Shown piece by piece: positions 17,855 to 29,246 of a stretch of DNA of 64,000 bases. This stretch comes from Comamonas resistens (GTDB lineage Bacteria; Pseudomonadota; Gammaproteobacteria; Burkholderiales; Burkholderiaceae_C). Within the stretch, counting starts at the first letter, position 1, and every line of letters starts with the position of its first letter. Position numbers and translations under genes: made by a program. The stretch is from NCBI RefSeq assembly GCF_030064165.1, contig NZ_CP125947.1, positions 4,340,001 through 4,404,000 on the forward strand. The letters run 5' to 3'. The notes under the pieces are model-generated. The model was given only the letters and a program-made list of their open reading frames with translations, was not told where the DNA came from and did not search any database.

Positions 17855-18936
17855 GCGGCCAACTCCTCACAAGCGGCAACCACCTTTTGAGTGGCATCGA
17901 TTTTTTGCATTTTCTTCGCTAGTTCAGCGCGCTCCAGCAGCGTCGCACGCTGCATATTTTGTAGCATTTCGGCCAACCCTTGGGGGCTCAAAGTACTTTG
18001 CGGCTGTAACCAACCTGCACCTGCATCCACGAGAAAGCGTGCATTGCTCGTCTGGTGGTCGTCCACAGCAGCCGGGAAAGGCACATAGACCGCTGCCGCA
18101 CCGATGGCAGCGATCTCGGTCACGGTGCTGGCGCCCGAGCGGCAGACGATGATGTCGGCATCGGCAAAGGCCTTGGCCGTGTCTTCGATAAAGGGGGTCA
18201 GCTCGGCCTGCACACCTGCGGCCTGATAGTTGGCGCGCAGCGCATCGATCTGGGCCGTACCGCTCTGGTGCGTGACCTGGGGCCGCTGCTCTGCGGGGAT
18301 CAAGGCCAGGGCCTGGGGCACGATCTCGTTGAGCGCCTTGGCTCCGAGGCTGCCGCCAACCACCAGAAGCTTGAGCGGGCCTGAGCGGCCGGCAAAGCGC
18401 TGCGCCGGAGCTGCCTGATCGACAAAGGCCTGGCGCAGCGGGTTGCCCACCCACTCGCCCTTGGCAAATACATTCGGAAACGCCGTGAACACGCGCCTTG
18501 CAATTTTGGCCACCACCTTGTTGGCCATGCCGGCCACGGAGTTCTGCTCGTGCAGCACCACGGGCACGCCAGACATCGCAGCCATCAGCCCTCCGGGCAC
18601 CGTGAGATAGCCACCGAGACCTATCACCACATCAGGCTGCACACGCTTCATCACGGCACGCGCCTGAGAGAAGGCCTTGGCCAGCTTGAACGGCAGCTGC
18701 AGCAGGGTCTTGACGCCCTTGCCGCGCACGCCGCCGAACTCTATGGTCTCCAGCGCAAAGCCTTGCGGCGGCACGATGCGCGACTCCATGGAGCCCGGCG
18801 CACCCAGCCAGTGCACATTCCAGCCACGCGCACGCAACTCCTGCGCCACGGCAAGGCCCGGGAAGATATGGCCACCGGTACCTCCGGCCATCACCAATGC
18901 GGTGCGCTGCTTGTTTTGTTGAACGGGAAGCGTCAT
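17851..18936 (-). CDS. murG: Lipid II synthase MurG (GlcNAc transferase)
   Basis: MurG is a GT28 transferase converting lipid I to lipid II on the inner face of the membrane. It is 361 residues. It has the N-terminal glycine-rich loop [19 protein letters not shown], a hydrophobic/basic patch near residues 75-95 for membrane contact, [13 protein letters not shown], and the donor-site stretch [18 protein letters not shown]. It is embedded between ftsW and murC with 4-nt overlaps. Confidence 0.98.
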   Translation of the reverse strand: MTLPVQQNKQRTALVMAGGTGGHIFPGLAVAQELRARGWNVHWLGAPGSMESRIVPPQGFALETIEFGGVRGKGVKTLLQLPFKLAKAFSQARAVMKRVQPDVVIGLGGYLTVPGGLMAAMSGVPVVLHEQNSVAGMANKVVAKIARRVFTAFPNVFAKGEWVGNPLRQAFVDQAAPAQRFAGRSGPLKLLVVGGSLGAKALNEIVPQALALIPAEQRPQVTHQSGTAQIDALRANYQAAGVQAELTPFIEDTAKAFADADIIVCRSGASTVTEIAAIGAAAVYVPFPAAVDDHQTSNARFLVDAGAGWLQPQSTLSPQGLAEMLQNMQRATLLERAELAKKMQKIDATQKVVAACEELAA

Positions 18937-20204
18937 GCGTGACCTCCCTTCATCAACAGCTTGTTTTCGTAATCGACTCTGAGAACCACGGCTATCGCAA
19001 TCAAATTCATCAAAATGGCCGAACCGCCAAAACTCATCAACGGCAAGGTCAGGCCTTTGGTTGGCAAAGCGCCCAGGTTCACCCCCATATTGATGAAGGC
19101 CTGGAAGCCCATCCAGATGGCCACGCCCTCGGCCACTAGCCCGGCAAAGACCCGGTCCAGTGCGATGGCCTGACGGCCGATCAGCATGATGCGGCGGGTC
19201 AGCCAGAAGAAGACGACCGCAATCAGCAGCAACCCGAGCAGGCCGAACTCCTCGCCGATCACGGCCAGCAGGAAGTCGGTGTGCGCCTCGGGCAGCCAGT
19301 GAAGCTTTTCCACGCTGCGGCCCAGGCCTACGCCGAAGATCTCGCCCCGGCCGATGGCAATCAGTGCGTGCGAGAGCTGGTAGCCCTTGCCCAGCGCATG
19401 CTTTTCATCCCAGGGGTCGAGATAGGCAAAGATACGTTCACGGCGCCATTCGGAGGTCGCAATGATCATCGCAAAGGCCAGCACCACCAGCAGCGCGATG
19501 ATGAAGAACATGCGAGCATTCACGCCGCCCAGGAACAGAATGCCCATGGAGATCACCACGATCACCATGAAGGCCCCCATATCGGGCTCGGCCAGCAGCA
19601 GCACACCGACCACCACCACGGCCAGGCCCATGGGCAGCACGGCGCGGAAGAAGCGCTCCTTGACTTCCATCTTGCGCACCATGTAATCGGCCGCATAGAT
19701 GAGGATGGAAAACTTGGCCAGCTCGGACGGCTGGAAGTTCATGATGCCCAGCGACAACCAGCGCCGCGCGCCATTGACCACCGTGCCCACATGCGGAATC
19801 AGCACGGCCACCAGCAGCACGATGGAAACCACGAACAGCTTGCGCGCCACCTTTTCCCAGACATTCATGGGCACCTGGAAGGCCAGCAGCGCCGCCACAA
19901 AAGCCATGCCAATGGACATGCTGTGGCGCAGCAGGAAGTGATAGGGCTCGATCTTGCCGAAGCGCGGGTTGTCCGGCATCGCAATCGATGCCGAATACAC
20001 CATGACCAGACTCCAGGCCAGCAAGCCGATCACCACCCAGATCAGCGCCTGATCCAGGCCCAGCACGCTGGCCGGAGTGCGGGTGGGACGGTCGTACTGC
20101 GGCCCGCCCACGCGCACGGGAAGCACGTCTATGGGCTTGTCCTCTGCGCTGCGAAACCACGAGCGCATGCGGCCGGAGAGGCTGGTCAGGAAGGCGGCAG
20201 TCAT
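18933..20204 (-). CDS. ftsW: Septal SEDS glycosyltransferase FtsW
   Basis: FtsW polymerises septal peptidoglycan with FtsI (PBP3). It is 423 residues: a cytoplasmic N-terminal region of about 50 residues, then about ten membrane helices. SEDS landmarks are present: [32 protein letters not shown], and the C-terminal [19 protein letters not shown]. It is distinguished from RodA (2371-3552) by position within dcw and by the longer N-terminus. It overlaps murD and murG by 4 nt. Confidence 0.97.
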   Translation of the reverse strand: MTAAFLTSLSGRMRSWFRSAEDKPIDVLPVRVGGPQYDRPTRTPASVLGLDQALIWVVIGLLAWSLVMVYSASIAMPDNPRFGKIEPYHFLLRHSMSIGMAFVAALLAFQVPMNVWEKVARKLFVVSIVLLVAVLIPHVGTVVNGARRWLSLGIMNFQPSELAKFSILIYAADYMVRKMEVKERFFRAVLPMGLAVVVVGVLLLAEPDMGAFMVIVVISMGILFLGGVNARMFFIIALLVVLAFAMIIATSEWRRERIFAYLDPWDEKHALGKGYQLSHALIAIGRGEIFGVGLGRSVEKLHWLPEAHTDFLLAVIGEEFGLLGLLLIAVVFFWLTRRIMLIGRQAIALDRVFAGLVAEGVAIWMGFQAFINMGVNLGALPTKGLTLPLMSFGGSAILMNLIAIAVVLRVDYENKLLMKGGHA

Positions 20205-22138
20205 GCACCGTCCTCCAGTTGCTGGCCGGCGTCCAGCGCCAGCTCACGCACCGCTTCCACAAACTGGTGGGCACGGTCCGCATAGTCCTTGAACATATCC
20301 ATGCTCGCGCAGGCGGGCGAGAGCAGCACGGCATCATTGGCATGGGCCAGACGCGCGGCCTGCTGCACGGCCTCCTGCATGCTGGCGGCATCGGCCAGCT
20401 TCACGCCAGTGTCGGCCAGCGCTTCGCGGATCTGCGGTGCATCCTGGCCGATCAGCACGGCCGCGCGCACATAGCGCGAGACGGGAGCGGCCAGAGGGGC
20501 AAAGTCCTGCCCCTTGCCCAGACCGCCCAGGATCACCACGATGCGGTGATCGGGCCCCAGGCCCATGAGGGCAGCCACGGTGGCGCCCACATTTGTGCCC
20601 TTGCTGTCGTCAAAGTATTCAACGTCGCTAACGCGGCCCACGGGCTGCACGCGGTGCGGCTCGCCCCGATATTCGCGCAGGCCGTAGAGCAGCGGAGCCA
20701 GCGTGCATCCGGCACCGGTGGCCAGCGCCAGCGCCGACAGTGCATTGATGGCGTTGTGGCGGCCGCGGATGCGCAGCGCATCGGCGGGCATCAGGCGCAC
20801 GATATGCAGATCGTCGGCGTTCTTGCCCTTGCTGGTTTCGTCGGCCTCATGGGCGCGCACCAGCCAGGTCATGCCGTTGACGACCTCCAGGCCGAAGTCG
20901 CCCGGACGGCGCGGCATGTCACCGCCAAAGGTGATGTATGCACGCTGGAAGGTCTTGCCGCGCTTGCCGGGCACAGGCACCGGCGCGGGCAGCATGGCCA
21001 TGACGACGGGGTCTTCGCGGTTGAGCACCATCAGGCCCTGCTCGCCAAACACATGGGCCTTGGCCGCCGCATAGGCCTGCATGCCGCCATGCCAGTCCAG
21101 ATGGTCCTGGGTGATATTGAGCACCGTGGCCGCCGTGGGCTCGAAGTCATGGCAGTCGTCGAGCTGGAAGCTGGACAGCTCCAACACCCAGGCCTGGGGC
21201 AGCGTCTCGGCATCGATGCGCTCGGACAAGGTATCGAGCAGCGACGGGCCGATATTGCCGGCCACACCCACGGTCATGCCCGCATGCTCAAGCAACTGGC
21301 CGGTCAGCGAGGTGACCGTGGTCTTGCCATTAGTGCCGGTGATGCCCAGCACCTTGGGGGCATAGCCATGGGCTTCGCGCAAACCCTTGAGCGCAAACGC
21401 AAACAGATCCAGCTCGCCGCCAGTGGGCAGGCCGATGCTGCGCGCGGCATGAAAGACCGGCGCCACGCTGGCCGGGCTCAGGCCCGGTGAGCGATAGACG
21501 GAGCTCAGGTTTTGACCATCGACCAGAGCCCCCGTGAACCCGCCGGCGACAAAGCGCACGCCGGGCAGCTCGGCCTGCAGAGCAGGCAGGAAGGGCGGCG
21601 CTTCACGTGTATCTGCCACTGTGACCTCGGCACCGGCTCGCACGCACCAGCGAGCCATGGCAATACCCGAAATACCCAGACCCAGGATCAGCACACGCTG
21701 ACCCTGCAGATGCTGGGCCGCGCCCTGAGGCCAGTACACGGGCACGGGAGGCAGCTCCACCACCGTCTCTTCAACGGCTTCGGGCTGCTGCTCGACGGTA
21801 GTGACCTCGGCATCTGCGGCATCGGAAACGCTGGGGTCGGCAAAAATCTGCGCCACAAAGGCAGCCGCATCCCTGGCTGCCGTCAAGGTGGAAATATCAG
21901 GAATCGGCGGCTCGGCCCCCAGCGCCTGGGCCAGCACTGCAACCGAGGCTGGAGCAGCGTCGGACCTTGGTGTCTGTACTTCAACTTCCGTAGCTTCTGC
22001 CGCACGCTGTTCAATGACTTCAGAAGGAAATTCATCTGCAATGGTCACCGCATCAGCGTCAACCGCTTGCATTTGCATAGCAGCTTCCAACTGCTGGGCA
22101 GGCAGCTGATGGTCGAGCGTGAGGTCTTCGTCTTGCAT
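20201..22138 (-). CDS. murD: UDP-N-acetylmuramoyl-L-alanine--D-glutamate ligase with long N-terminal extension
   Basis: MurD adds D-Glu to UDP-MurNAc-L-Ala. The catalytic part is clear: the Rossmann start [16 protein letters not shown], the ligase P-loop [34 protein letters not shown], and [15 protein letters not shown]. From the ATG at 22138 (supported by GAGGTGATTGCC upstream) the protein is 645 residues, against roughly 440 in E. coli. The Rossmann domain starts only at about residue 147. The extension is acidic, Ala/Glu/Val-rich and low-complexity, with no fold I recognise. There is also a small insertion near [12 protein letters not shown]. It overlaps ftsW by 4 nt and begins just after mraY. 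Confidence 0.95.
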   Translation of the reverse strand: MQDEDLTLDHQLPAQQLEAAMQMQAVDADAVTIADEFPSEVIEQRAAEATEVEVQTPRSDAAPASVAVLAQALGAEPPIPDISTLTAARDAAAFVAQIFADPSVSDAADAEVTTVEQQPEAVEETVVELPPVPVYWPQGAAQHLQGQRVLILGLGISGIAMARWCVRAGAEVTVADTREAPPFLPALQAELPGVRFVAGGFTGALVDGQNLSSVYRSPGLSPASVAPVFHAARSIGLPTGGELDLFAFALKGLREAHGYAPKVLGITGTNGKTTVTSLTGQLLEHAGMTVGVAGNIGPSLLDTLSERIDAETLPQAWVLELSSFQLDDCHDFEPTAATVLNITQDHLDWHGGMQAYAAAKAHVFGEQGLMVLNREDPVVMAMLPAPVPVPGKRGKTFQRAYITFGGDMPRRPGDFGLEVVNGMTWLVRAHEADETSKGKNADDLHIVRLMPADALRIRGRHNAINALSALALATGAGCTLAPLLYGLREYRGEPHRVQPVGRVSDVEYFDDSKGTNVGATVAALMGLGPDHRIVVILGGLGKGQDFAPLAAPVSRYVRAAVLIGQDAPQIREALADTGVKLADAASMQEAVQQAARLAHANDAVLLSPACASMDMFKDYADRAHQFVEAVRELALDAGQQLEDGA

Positions 22139-22143
22139 GGCAA

Positions 22144-23322
22144 TCACCTCAGCTTCAGGGTCGACAGACCCAGCAGGCACAGCAGCATGGTAATGATCCA
22201 GAAACGGATCACGACCTGGGTTTCCTTCCAGCCGCTCTTTTCAAAGTGGTGATGCAGCGGGGCCATCTTCAGCAGACGGCGGCCTTCGCCATAGCGCTTC
22301 TTGGTGTACTTGAAGTAAGTCACCTGCAGCATCACCGAAATGGCCTCGGCCACGAAGATGCCGCCCATCACGGCCAGCACGATTTCCTGGCGCACGATCA
22401 CGGCGATCGTGCCCAGGGCTGCGCCCAGAGCCAGCGCGCCCACATCGCCCATGAAAACTTGCGCGGGGTGAGCGTTAAACCAGAGAAAGGCCAGACCGGC
22501 ACCGGCCATGGCGCCGCAGAACACCATCAGCTCGCCCGTGCCGGGAATGCTGGGGAAAAGCAGGTATTTGGCGTAGGTGGCATTGCCCGTCACATAGGCA
22601 AAAATGCCCAGGGCCGTGCCCACCATGATGACCGGCATGATGGCCAGGCCATCGAGGCCGTCGGTCAGGTTCACCGCATTGCTGGCGCCCACAATGACCA
22701 GATAGGTCATGACGATAAAGCCCAGCACGCCCAGCGGATAGCTGACTTCCTTGAAGAAGGGCACCATCAGGCCGGCCTTGGGCGGCAGGTCCATGGAAAA
22801 GCCCGACTGCACCCAGGAGATGAACAGCGCGAACACCTCGGCGTTGTTGTTCTCGGAAATGCAGAACACCAGATACAGCGCGGCCAGCAGGCCGATCACC
22901 GACTGCCAGAAATACTTCTCGCCCGAGCGCATGCCCTCGGGGTCCTTGTTGACGACCTTGCGCCAGTCGTCCACCCAGCCAATGGCGCCAAAGCCCAGCG
23001 TGACCAGCAGCACGATCCAGACAAAGCGGTTGGACAGGTCGAACCACAGCAAGGTGGACACGGCAATCGAGAACAGAATCAGCACGCCGCCCATGGTGGG
23101 CGTGCCGCTTTTGACCAGATGGGTCTCCATGGCGTAGCCGCGCACGGGCTGGCCGATCTTGAGGGCCGTCAACATGCGGATGGCCTTGGGACCTATCCAC
23201 AGACCGATCAGCAAGGCGGTCACGGCGGCCAGCACGGCGCGCAGCGTCAGGTACTGGAACACGCGCAGGAAACCGAATTCCGGCGAAATGCTCTGCAGCC
23301 ATTGAGCCAGCATCAGCAGCAT
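22144..23322 (-). CDS. mraY: Phospho-MurNAc-pentapeptide transferase MraY
   Basis: MraY transfers phospho-MurNAc-pentapeptide to undecaprenyl phosphate, giving lipid I. It is 392 residues with about ten membrane helices. Conserved cytoplasmic loops are present: [27 protein letters not shown] (the Asp pair), [38 protein letters not shown], and the HHHFE loop [13 protein letters not shown]. It sits between murF (10-nt overlap) and murD. Confidence 0.98.
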   Translation of the reverse strand: MLLMLAQWLQSISPEFGFLRVFQYLTLRAVLAAVTALLIGLWIGPKAIRMLTALKIGQPVRGYAMETHLVKSGTPTMGGVLILFSIAVSTLLWFDLSNRFVWIVLLVTLGFGAIGWVDDWRKVVNKDPEGMRSGEKYFWQSVIGLLAALYLVFCISENNNAEVFALFISWVQSGFSMDLPPKAGLMVPFFKEVSYPLGVLGFIVMTYLVIVGASNAVNLTDGLDGLAIMPVIMVGTALGIFAYVTGNATYAKYLLFPSIPGTGELMVFCGAMAGAGLAFLWFNAHPAQVFMGDVGALALGAALGTIAVIVRQEIVLAVMGGIFVAEAISVMLQVTYFKYTKKRYGEGRRLLKMAPLHHHFEKSGWKETQVVIRFWIITMLLCLLGLSTLKLR

Positions 23323-24731
23323 GCGGCCTCCCCGCAGTTGCCCTGCTTCTCGTCTGCACAGGCTTGCATTGCCTGCACCACTTGCTCCATCTTCATGAAC
23401 CGCGAACCCTTGACCAACACGCTACCTACCTTGGGTAAAACTTCGCAAGCGGCCTGTTGAAGGGCCTGCATGCTATCAAAATGCTGAGCACCGCTGCCAA
23501 AGGCAGAGGTTGCTGACATGCTCTGCTCGCCCAGAGCAAAGAAATGCGCAATCCCGGCCTGCCTGGCCAATGCACCGGCCTCGGCATGGAACTGCGGGCC
23601 GTTATCGCCCACCTCGCCCATATCGCCCAGCACCAGCAGCTGCGGCGCGGGCAGCTCGGCCAGCACGGCAATGGCGGCAGCCACGGAATCGGGATTGGCG
23701 TTATAGGTGTCATCGACCACGGTGACGCTCCGGCCATTGATCTGTACAGCCAGCGCGCGCGAGCGGCCAGTCACAGGCTCGAAGCCCGACAGACCCAGAG
23801 CAATCGCGCCCAGCGGAACGCCAGCGGCATGGGCGCAGACCGCAGCGGCCAGTGCATTGCGCACGTTGTGGCGACCGGCGATATGCAGTTGCGCAGCTGC
23901 CTGACCTTGGGGGGTATGCAGTTGCAGGCTCCATGCGCCCTGCTCCCAGTGCACATCGCTGGCATAGACCTGGGCGCCATCGGCCTGCTCGCCGAACATC
24001 AGGCAGCTACGGCCATCGGCCAACGCCGTCCACAGCGGTGTGTATTCATCGCCAGCAGGGAAGATGGCCACGCCGTCCCTAGGCAAAAACTCCAGCACCG
24101 AGCCGTTCTCCCGTGCCACGGCTTCCACTGTGCCCATGAATTCCTGGTGCTCGCGCTGGGCGTTGTTGACCAAGGCCACCGTAGGCTGGGCAATGGCTGC
24201 CAGCTCGGCGATCTCGCCCGGGTGGTTCATGCCCATTTCCAGCACGGCAATGCGGTGCTCGGCCGTCATGCGCAGCAGATTGAGCGGCATGCCGATGGAG
24301 TTGTTGAAATTGCCGCGCGTGGCCAGAGCCGCATCACCGGCATGGCTGCGCAGAATGGACGCAATCATCTGCGTGACCGTGGTCTTGCCATTGCTGCCGG
24401 TCACGGCAATCAGTGGCAGATCAAACTGCGCGCGCCAGGCACGGGCCAGGGCGCCCAGAGCCTGCAGGCTGTCGGGCACCTCGATGCCGGACAGGCCGGC
24501 CTCGGCCAGGCCGTGCGACGCCAGTGCGGCCACCGCGCCGGCAGCCTTGGCCTGGGACAGAAAATCATGGGCGTCGAAACGCTCGCCCTTGAGGGCCACG
24601 AACAAATCCCCGGCCTGCAGCGTCCGCGTGTCGGTGTGCACGCGCGCCAGCAGGGTCTGGCCATCGCCGACCAAGCGGGCTTGGGGGATATGCGTCTGGA
24701 TTAGCTCCAGCGCTTTTTGCAAGGTCATCAT
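23313..24731 (-). CDS. murF: UDP-MurNAc-tripeptide--D-Ala-D-Ala ligase
   Basis: MurF adds the D-Ala-D-Ala dipeptide, completing the pentapeptide precursor. It is 472 residues. It has the ligase P-loop [50 protein letters not shown], and the C-terminal [15 protein letters not shown]. Two adjacent ATG codons (24731 and 24728) are possible starts. The first overlaps the murE stop by 4 nt. Confidence 0.97.
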   Translation of the reverse strand: MMTLQKALELIQTHIPQARLVGDGQTLLARVHTDTRTLQAGDLFVALKGERFDAHDFLSQAKAAGAVAALASHGLAEAGLSGIEVPDSLQALGALARAWRAQFDLPLIAVTGSNGKTTVTQMIASILRSHAGDAALATRGNFNNSIGMPLNLLRMTAEHRIAVLEMGMNHPGEIAELAAIAQPTVALVNNAQREHQEFMGTVEAVARENGSVLEFLPRDGVAIFPAGDEYTPLWTALADGRSCLMFGEQADGAQVYASDVHWEQGAWSLQLHTPQGQAAAQLHIAGRHNVRNALAAAVCAHAAGVPLGAIALGLSGFEPVTGRSRALAVQINGRSVTVVDDTYNANPDSVAAAIAVLAELPAPQLLVLGDMGEVGDNGPQFHAEAGALARQAGIAHFFALGEQSMSATSAFGSGAQHFDSMQALQQAACEVLPKVGSVLVKGSRFMKMEQVVQAMQACADEKQGNCGEAACC

Positions 24732-26233
24732 GACCGCTTCTTTCCTTCGCGGGCCGCCAGCGCCTTCTGCGCTTCGGCCATGTCGGAGAACGGATGGCGC
24801 ACGCCCTTCGTCTCCTGATAATCCTCATGCCCCTTGCCGGCGATCAGCACCACATCACGCGTATCGGCATGGGCAATGGCTTCGGCGATGGCCGCCGCGC
24901 GGTCGACCTGGACATGCAAGGCCTGGCCCGTTTTCATGCCGGCCAGAATCTGGCCGATGATGCTTTCGGGGACTTCGCTGCGCGGGTTGTCGCTGGTGAC
25001 AAACACGCAATCTGCATGGGTCTGGGCCGCCTGCCCCATCAACGGACGCTTGCTGTTGTCGCGGTCACCGCCACAGCCGAACACGCACCACAGCTTGCCG
25101 CCGCGCTGCTGGGCAGCAGGCTGCAGCGCGCGCAGCGCTTTTTCGAGTGCATCGGGCGTGTGTGCATAGTCCACAGCCACCAGTGGCAGCTCGGGCTTGA
25201 CGATCTGCTGCATGCGGCCGGGCACGGGTTCGAGGTCGGCACAGGCCGCCACGGCCTCATCCAGCGTCAGTCCCAGGCTACGCAAAGCCGCCAGCACGCC
25301 CAGCAGGTTGGAGACGTTGTACTGGCCGACCAGGCGCGTATTCATGCGCAGGCTGTGACCGGCCTCCAGCACGGTAAAGCTCAGCCCCTGCTCGCCCAGA
25401 CCGATGTCCTTGGCCTGCAAGCGTGCAGGACCTTGGATGGAGACACTCCAGACATCCAGAGACTTGGCTTGCAGCTTGGCCCAAAGCTTGGCGCCATGCG
25501 CGTCATCGATATTGACCACCGCGGTCTGCAGACCGGGCCAGTCGAACAGCTGGGCCTTGGCTTGCCAGTAGGCATCCATGCTGCCGTGGTAGTCCAGATG
25601 GTCCTGGGTGAAGTTGGTGAACAAGGCCACGCGAATCTTCGTACCATCCAGCCGGTGCTCGACGATGCCGATGGATGACGCCTCGATCGCGCAAGCGGCC
25701 AGCCCCTGGTCGGCATAGCTGCGGAACACGCGCTGCAGCAGCACCGGATCCGGTGTGGTCATGCCGGTGGACTCCAGCGCAGGCGGTACGCCCACACCCA
25801 AAGTACCCACCAACGCACAGCCTGTGCGCGCGTTCAGCTTCACTTTCGATAGCGCGTGCGCCAGCCACCAGGCGGTGGTGGTCTTGCCATTGGTGCCGGT
25901 TACCGCCAGCACCTCGATCTCGCCGCTCGGGTGAGCAAACCACTGATCGGCAATCAGACCCGTGGCGGCCTTCAGCCCCTTGAGGGCGGCGACCTTGTCA
26001 CTATTCAAAGCAAAAGCGTCCAGACCTTCGGCCTCGACCAGTACGGCGGCCGCGCCCTGCTCCAGTGCCTTGGTCACATAGGCGCGGCCATCGGTGGCGG
26101 CGCCGGGCCAGGCGATGAAGGCATCGCCCGCCTTGACCTTGCGGCTATCGGTTTGCAGGTCGCCCTGCACGCGTGCGCGCAGCCAGGCCACGGCCTCGGC
26201 TGCGCTGTTCAATGTCTGGATAGAGGTGCTCAT
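24728..26233 (-). CDS. murE: UDP-MurNAc-tripeptide synthetase MurE (meso-DAP adding)
   Basis: MurE adds meso-diaminopimelate to UDP-MurNAc-L-Ala-D-Glu. It is 501 residues. It has the P-loop [47 protein letters not shown], and the C-terminal SDNPRSE motif. The DNPR sequence is the known marker for meso-DAP rather than lysine specificity. This agrees with a dapF gene at 38033. It overlaps ftsI and murF by 4 nt. Confidence 0.98.
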   Translation of the reverse strand: MSTSIQTLNSAAEAVAWLRARVQGDLQTDSRKVKAGDAFIAWPGAATDGRAYVTKALEQGAAAVLVEAEGLDAFALNSDKVAALKGLKAATGLIADQWFAHPSGEIEVLAVTGTNGKTTTAWWLAHALSKVKLNARTGCALVGTLGVGVPPALESTGMTTPDPVLLQRVFRSYADQGLAACAIEASSIGIVEHRLDGTKIRVALFTNFTQDHLDYHGSMDAYWQAKAQLFDWPGLQTAVVNIDDAHGAKLWAKLQAKSLDVWSVSIQGPARLQAKDIGLGEQGLSFTVLEAGHSLRMNTRLVGQYNVSNLLGVLAALRSLGLTLDEAVAACADLEPVPGRMQQIVKPELPLVAVDYAHTPDALEKALRALQPAAQQRGGKLWCVFGCGGDRDNSKRPLMGQAAQTHADCVFVTSDNPRSEVPESIIGQILAGMKTGQALHVQVDRAAAIAEAIAHADTRDVVLIAGKGHEDYQETKGVRHPFSDMAEAQKALAAREGKKRS

Positions 26234-27978
26234 AGCACAGGCTCCTCAGGTGGTGTGGCCACGATCAGAGGTTTGACTTCCTTGTCGGGCTGAACGCCCA
26301 TGAAACGCAGGGTCTGCTGAACCACGTCGGCAAACACAGGCCCCGCCACCGTACCGCCGTAATAGGAGCCGGCAGAGGGTTCGTCCACCATCACGGCCAC
26401 GATGATGCGAGGCTTGTCGATGGGAGCGATGCCGGTGAACCAGGCGCGGTATTTGCCTGCCGCATAGTGACGGCCCACCTGCTTGCGGGCCGTACCCGAC
26501 TTGCCGCCAATGGTGTAACCCTCGGCCTGGGCCTTCTGTCCCGTACCGCCAGGGCCTGCAGCCAGGCGCAGCATGTGCAGCACGGCAGCGGCATTTTCCT
26601 TGGAGATCACGCGCACACCGACCGGAGGCTCCGTGGTTTTCAGGATGGTGGACGGGATGACATTGCCATCGTTGGAGAACACGGTGTACGAGCGCGCCAT
26701 CTGGAACAGCGAGGCCGACAGGCCATAGCCATAGGACATGGTGGCCTGTTCGATGGGCTTCCAGGTCTTCCAGGCGCGCAGACGGCCCGAAACCGCGCCA
26801 GGGAACTGGATCTGCGGCTTCTGGCCAAAGCCCAGCGCGCTGAAGTACTCCCACATCTCCTGAGGGGTGAGCTTTTGCGCAACCTTGGTTGCGCCCACGT
26901 TGCTGGACTTCTGGATCACGCCCTCCACCGTCAGCGAACCGTAGTTGTGCGTATCGGTGATGGTGGAGCCCGTGACCGTGTAGCGGCCGGGCGCGGTATC
27001 GATGATGGTCGAAGGCTTGACCCGCTTGAGCTCCAGCGCCGTCGCGATGGTGATGGGCTTCATGGTCGAGCCCGGCTCGAAGGTATCGGTCAGCGCGCGG
27101 TTGCGCAGCTGCTCGCCCGTCAGATTCTTGCGGTGGCCGGGGTCATAGCTGGGGTAGTTGGCCAGTGCCAGCAACTCGCCCGTATGGGCATCCATCACCA
27201 CCACGCTGCCCGCCTTGGCCTTGCTGATCTCGACCTGCTGCTTGAGTTTCTGGTAGGCGTAGTACTGAACCTTGCTGTCGATGGACAGCTGGATGTCCTT
27301 GCCATCCTGCGGTGGTACTTCGTCGCCTACACCTTCGACCACACGGCCCAGGCGGTCCTTGATCACGCGGCGCGAACCGGGCTTGCCGGCCAGCTCCTTG
27401 TCGAAGGCCAGCTCCATACCCTCCTGACCATGGTCTTCCACATTGGTGAAGCCCACGATGTGTGCGGCAGACTCGCCCTCGGGATACTGGCGCTTGTATT
27501 CCTTGCGGTTGTAGATGCCCTTGATATTGAGGGCCACGATCTGCTGGCCGACATTCCAGTCCAGCTGGCGCTTGACCCAGACAAAGGTCTTGTCCTCGTC
27601 GCCAAGCTTGGCCAGCAGCGCTGGCAGCGGCATCTCCATGAGCTGGGCCACCTGCTTGAGCTTTTGCTGGACTTCCGGGTCCTTGAGATCCACGTCTTCA
27701 GGGATGGCCCAGATACTGGCTGCAGGCACGCTGGAGGCCAGGATCAGCCCATTGCGATCCAGCAGCCGACCGCGGTTGGCAGGCAGTTCCAGGGTGCGCG
27801 CAAAGCGCACCAGGCCCTGTCGCTTGAAGAAGTCGTTGCCGAACACCTGGACATAGGCCGCACGCGCACCCAGCCCCACAAAGCCCAGGGCCAGAGCAGC
27901 CACGATGAACTTGCTGCGCCACAACGGCGTCTTGGACGCCAGCAGCGGGCTGGTGGTGTAGAGCACGCTACGCGTCAT
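26230..27978 (-). CDS. ftsI: Septal transpeptidase FtsI (PBP3)
   Basis: Class B penicillin-binding protein that cross-links septal peptidoglycan, partner of FtsW. It is 582 residues. A short cytoplasmic N-terminus is followed by one membrane helix (FIVAALALGFVGLGARAAY) and the dimerisation/pedestal region. The transpeptidase domain has the active-site PGSTMKPI (SxxK), KSSNVGA (SxN) and GKSGTAR (KS/TG) motifs in order. The 4-nt overlaps with ftsL and murE indicate coupling. Confidence 0.98.
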   Translation of the reverse strand: MTRSVLYTTSPLLASKTPLWRSKFIVAALALGFVGLGARAAYVQVFGNDFFKRQGLVRFARTLELPANRGRLLDRNGLILASSVPAASIWAIPEDVDLKDPEVQQKLKQVAQLMEMPLPALLAKLGDEDKTFVWVKRQLDWNVGQQIVALNIKGIYNRKEYKRQYPEGESAAHIVGFTNVEDHGQEGMELAFDKELAGKPGSRRVIKDRLGRVVEGVGDEVPPQDGKDIQLSIDSKVQYYAYQKLKQQVEISKAKAGSVVVMDAHTGELLALANYPSYDPGHRKNLTGEQLRNRALTDTFEPGSTMKPITIATALELKRVKPSTIIDTAPGRYTVTGSTITDTHNYGSLTVEGVIQKSSNVGATKVAQKLTPQEMWEYFSALGFGQKPQIQFPGAVSGRLRAWKTWKPIEQATMSYGYGLSASLFQMARSYTVFSNDGNVIPSTILKTTEPPVGVRVISKENAAAVLHMLRLAAGPGGTGQKAQAEGYTIGGKSGTARKQVGRHYAAGKYRAWFTGIAPIDKPRIIVAVMVDEPSAGSYYGGTVAGPVFADVVQQTLRFMGVQPDKEVKPLIVATPPEEPVL

Positions 27979-28259
27979 TGCGCAGCTCCCGCAGTGCTTC
28001 CTTCCTGCACATACTGGGTGATGGCAGGCGATGCGGGACGCATCTGCAGCTTTTCACGTGCCAGCGTTTCAATGCGCTGAGGCGTGGCCTGGGCGCGTTT
28101 TTCCACCTGCAGGCGCTGCTGATCGGTGGCCAGACGGCGCGACTCATTCTCCGCACGATCCAGCTCGGTAAACAGTTTTCGCGACTCGTACTGAGTTCCC
28201 ACCAGAAAAAGGGCGCTCATCATCACGGCCAGCAGCAGCAGCAGATTTATGCGCAGCAT
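27975..28259 (-). CDS. ftsL: Cell division protein FtsL
   Basis: Small bitopic divisome protein that forms the FtsQLB complex. It is 94 residues. One membrane helix (INLLLLLAVMMSALFLVG) is followed by a periplasmic coiled coil (about residues 25-75, with repeated E, R and L heptads). Its position between rsmH and ftsI is diagnostic. It overlaps ftsI by 4 nt. ftsB, its partner, is elsewhere. Confidence 0.93.
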   Translation of the reverse strand: MLRINLLLLLAVMMSALFLVGTQYESRKLFTELDRAENESRRLATDQQRLQVEKRAQATPQRIETLAREKLQMRPASPAITQYVQEGSTAGAAQ

Positions 28260-28302
28260 GGCAGCCCTTTCACGGCCATGCTCGAGCGGGCATGGCAGTC
28301 CA

Positions 28303-29238
28303 TCATGCAGGGACCTCCGTACGCTCGGCCACGCGCATCACCGCAGAGCGGGAGCGCGGATTGGCATCGACTTCGGCTGCACTGGGCTTGATGCGCTCCA
28401 GCGCCTTCAGGCGCATGGGCGTGGGTGGCGCAAACGGTGCACGGCGGTCGTAGACCTCCTTGGAGTGCTTGGCAATGAACTGCTTGACGATGCGGTCTTC
28501 CAGCGAGTGAAAGCTGATCACGGCCAGGCGCCCACCGGGCGCCAGAACGCGCAGGCTGGCTTCTAGCGCTTGTTCAAGTTCCTGAAGCTCTGCGTTGATG
28601 AAAATCCGAAGAGCCTGGAAGGTGCGTGTTGCCGGGTTCTGCCCAGCCTCGCGGGTCTTGACCGCGCCAGCCACGAGCTGGGCCAGCTCGCCGGTGGTAC
28701 GTAATGGGCCCTGGCTCTCACGCCTAGCAACAATCGCCTTTGCAATGGGGCCAGCAAACCGTTCTTCGCCGTAGTCACGTATCACCTCCGCAATCTGGTG
28801 CACTTCCGCATCTTCCAGCCACTCGGCCACGCTCTGGCCACGGGTCGTGTCCATGCGCATATCCAGCGGCCCGTCGAAACGGAAGCTGAAGCCCCGATCG
28901 GGGTTATCGATCTGGGGCGAACTCACGCCCAGGTCCATCAAAACCCCCTGCACACTGCCTTCAGGCAGCTCGCCGAGGTGACGAAATCCTTCATGCCGAA
29001 TCGAAAAACGCGCATCGGTGATGCGCGCCGCTTCAGCGATTGCGTCCGGGTCCTTGTCGAACGCAATCAATCGCCCATCCGGCCCGAGCCGCTGCAAAAT
29101 GAGCCGGGAGTGACCTCCACGGCCGAACGTTGCATCCACCCAGTGGCCTGCCGGCGGCTGACTCGCGCCACCCAGCAAGGCGTCGACGGCCTCGTCGAGC
29201 AAAACGGTGATATGTTGCAACGGCTGATTCACAAGCAC
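28303..29238 (-). CDS. rsmH: 16S rRNA m4C1402 methyltransferase RsmH
   Basis: RsmH (MraW) methylates N4 of C1402 in 16S rRNA, in the P site. It is 311 residues. It has [14 protein letters not shown] at the N-terminus, a SAM-binding region [34 protein letters not shown], and [19 protein letters not shown]. Start is the GTG at 29238, preceded by AGGAAGAG; a second in-frame GTG lies two codons later. It is 8 nt downstream of mraZ. Confidence 0.97.
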   Translation of the reverse strand: MLVNQPLQHITVLLDEAVDALLGGASQPPAGHWVDATFGRGGHSRLILQRLGPDGRLIAFDKDPDAIAEAARITDARFSIRHEGFRHLGELPEGSVQGVLMDLGVSSPQIDNPDRGFSFRFDGPLDMRMDTTRGQSVAEWLEDAEVHQIAEVIRDYGEERFAGPIAKAIVARRESQGPLRTTGELAQLVAGAVKTREAGQNPATRTFQALRIFINAELQELEQALEASLRVLAPGGRLAVISFHSLEDRIVKQFIAKHSKEVYDRRAPFAPPTPMRLKALERIKPSAAEVDANPRSRSAVMRVAERTEVPA

Positions 29239-29246
29239 GTCTCTTC

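Noticed and set aside
23476..23492. Family-2-like TTTTGATAGC inside murF
   Set aside because: Only the left ten bases match the repeat and the rest does not; chance is sufficient.
26467..28080. A 537-codon open frame antisense to ftsI (and similar long antisense frames over murC, murD, mraY, murF, hslU and the catabolic genes)
   Set aside because: The sense strands carry full sets of family motifs. Long antisense frames are expected from high GC in third codon positions, and their translations are His/Gln/Arg-rich and resemble no protein.
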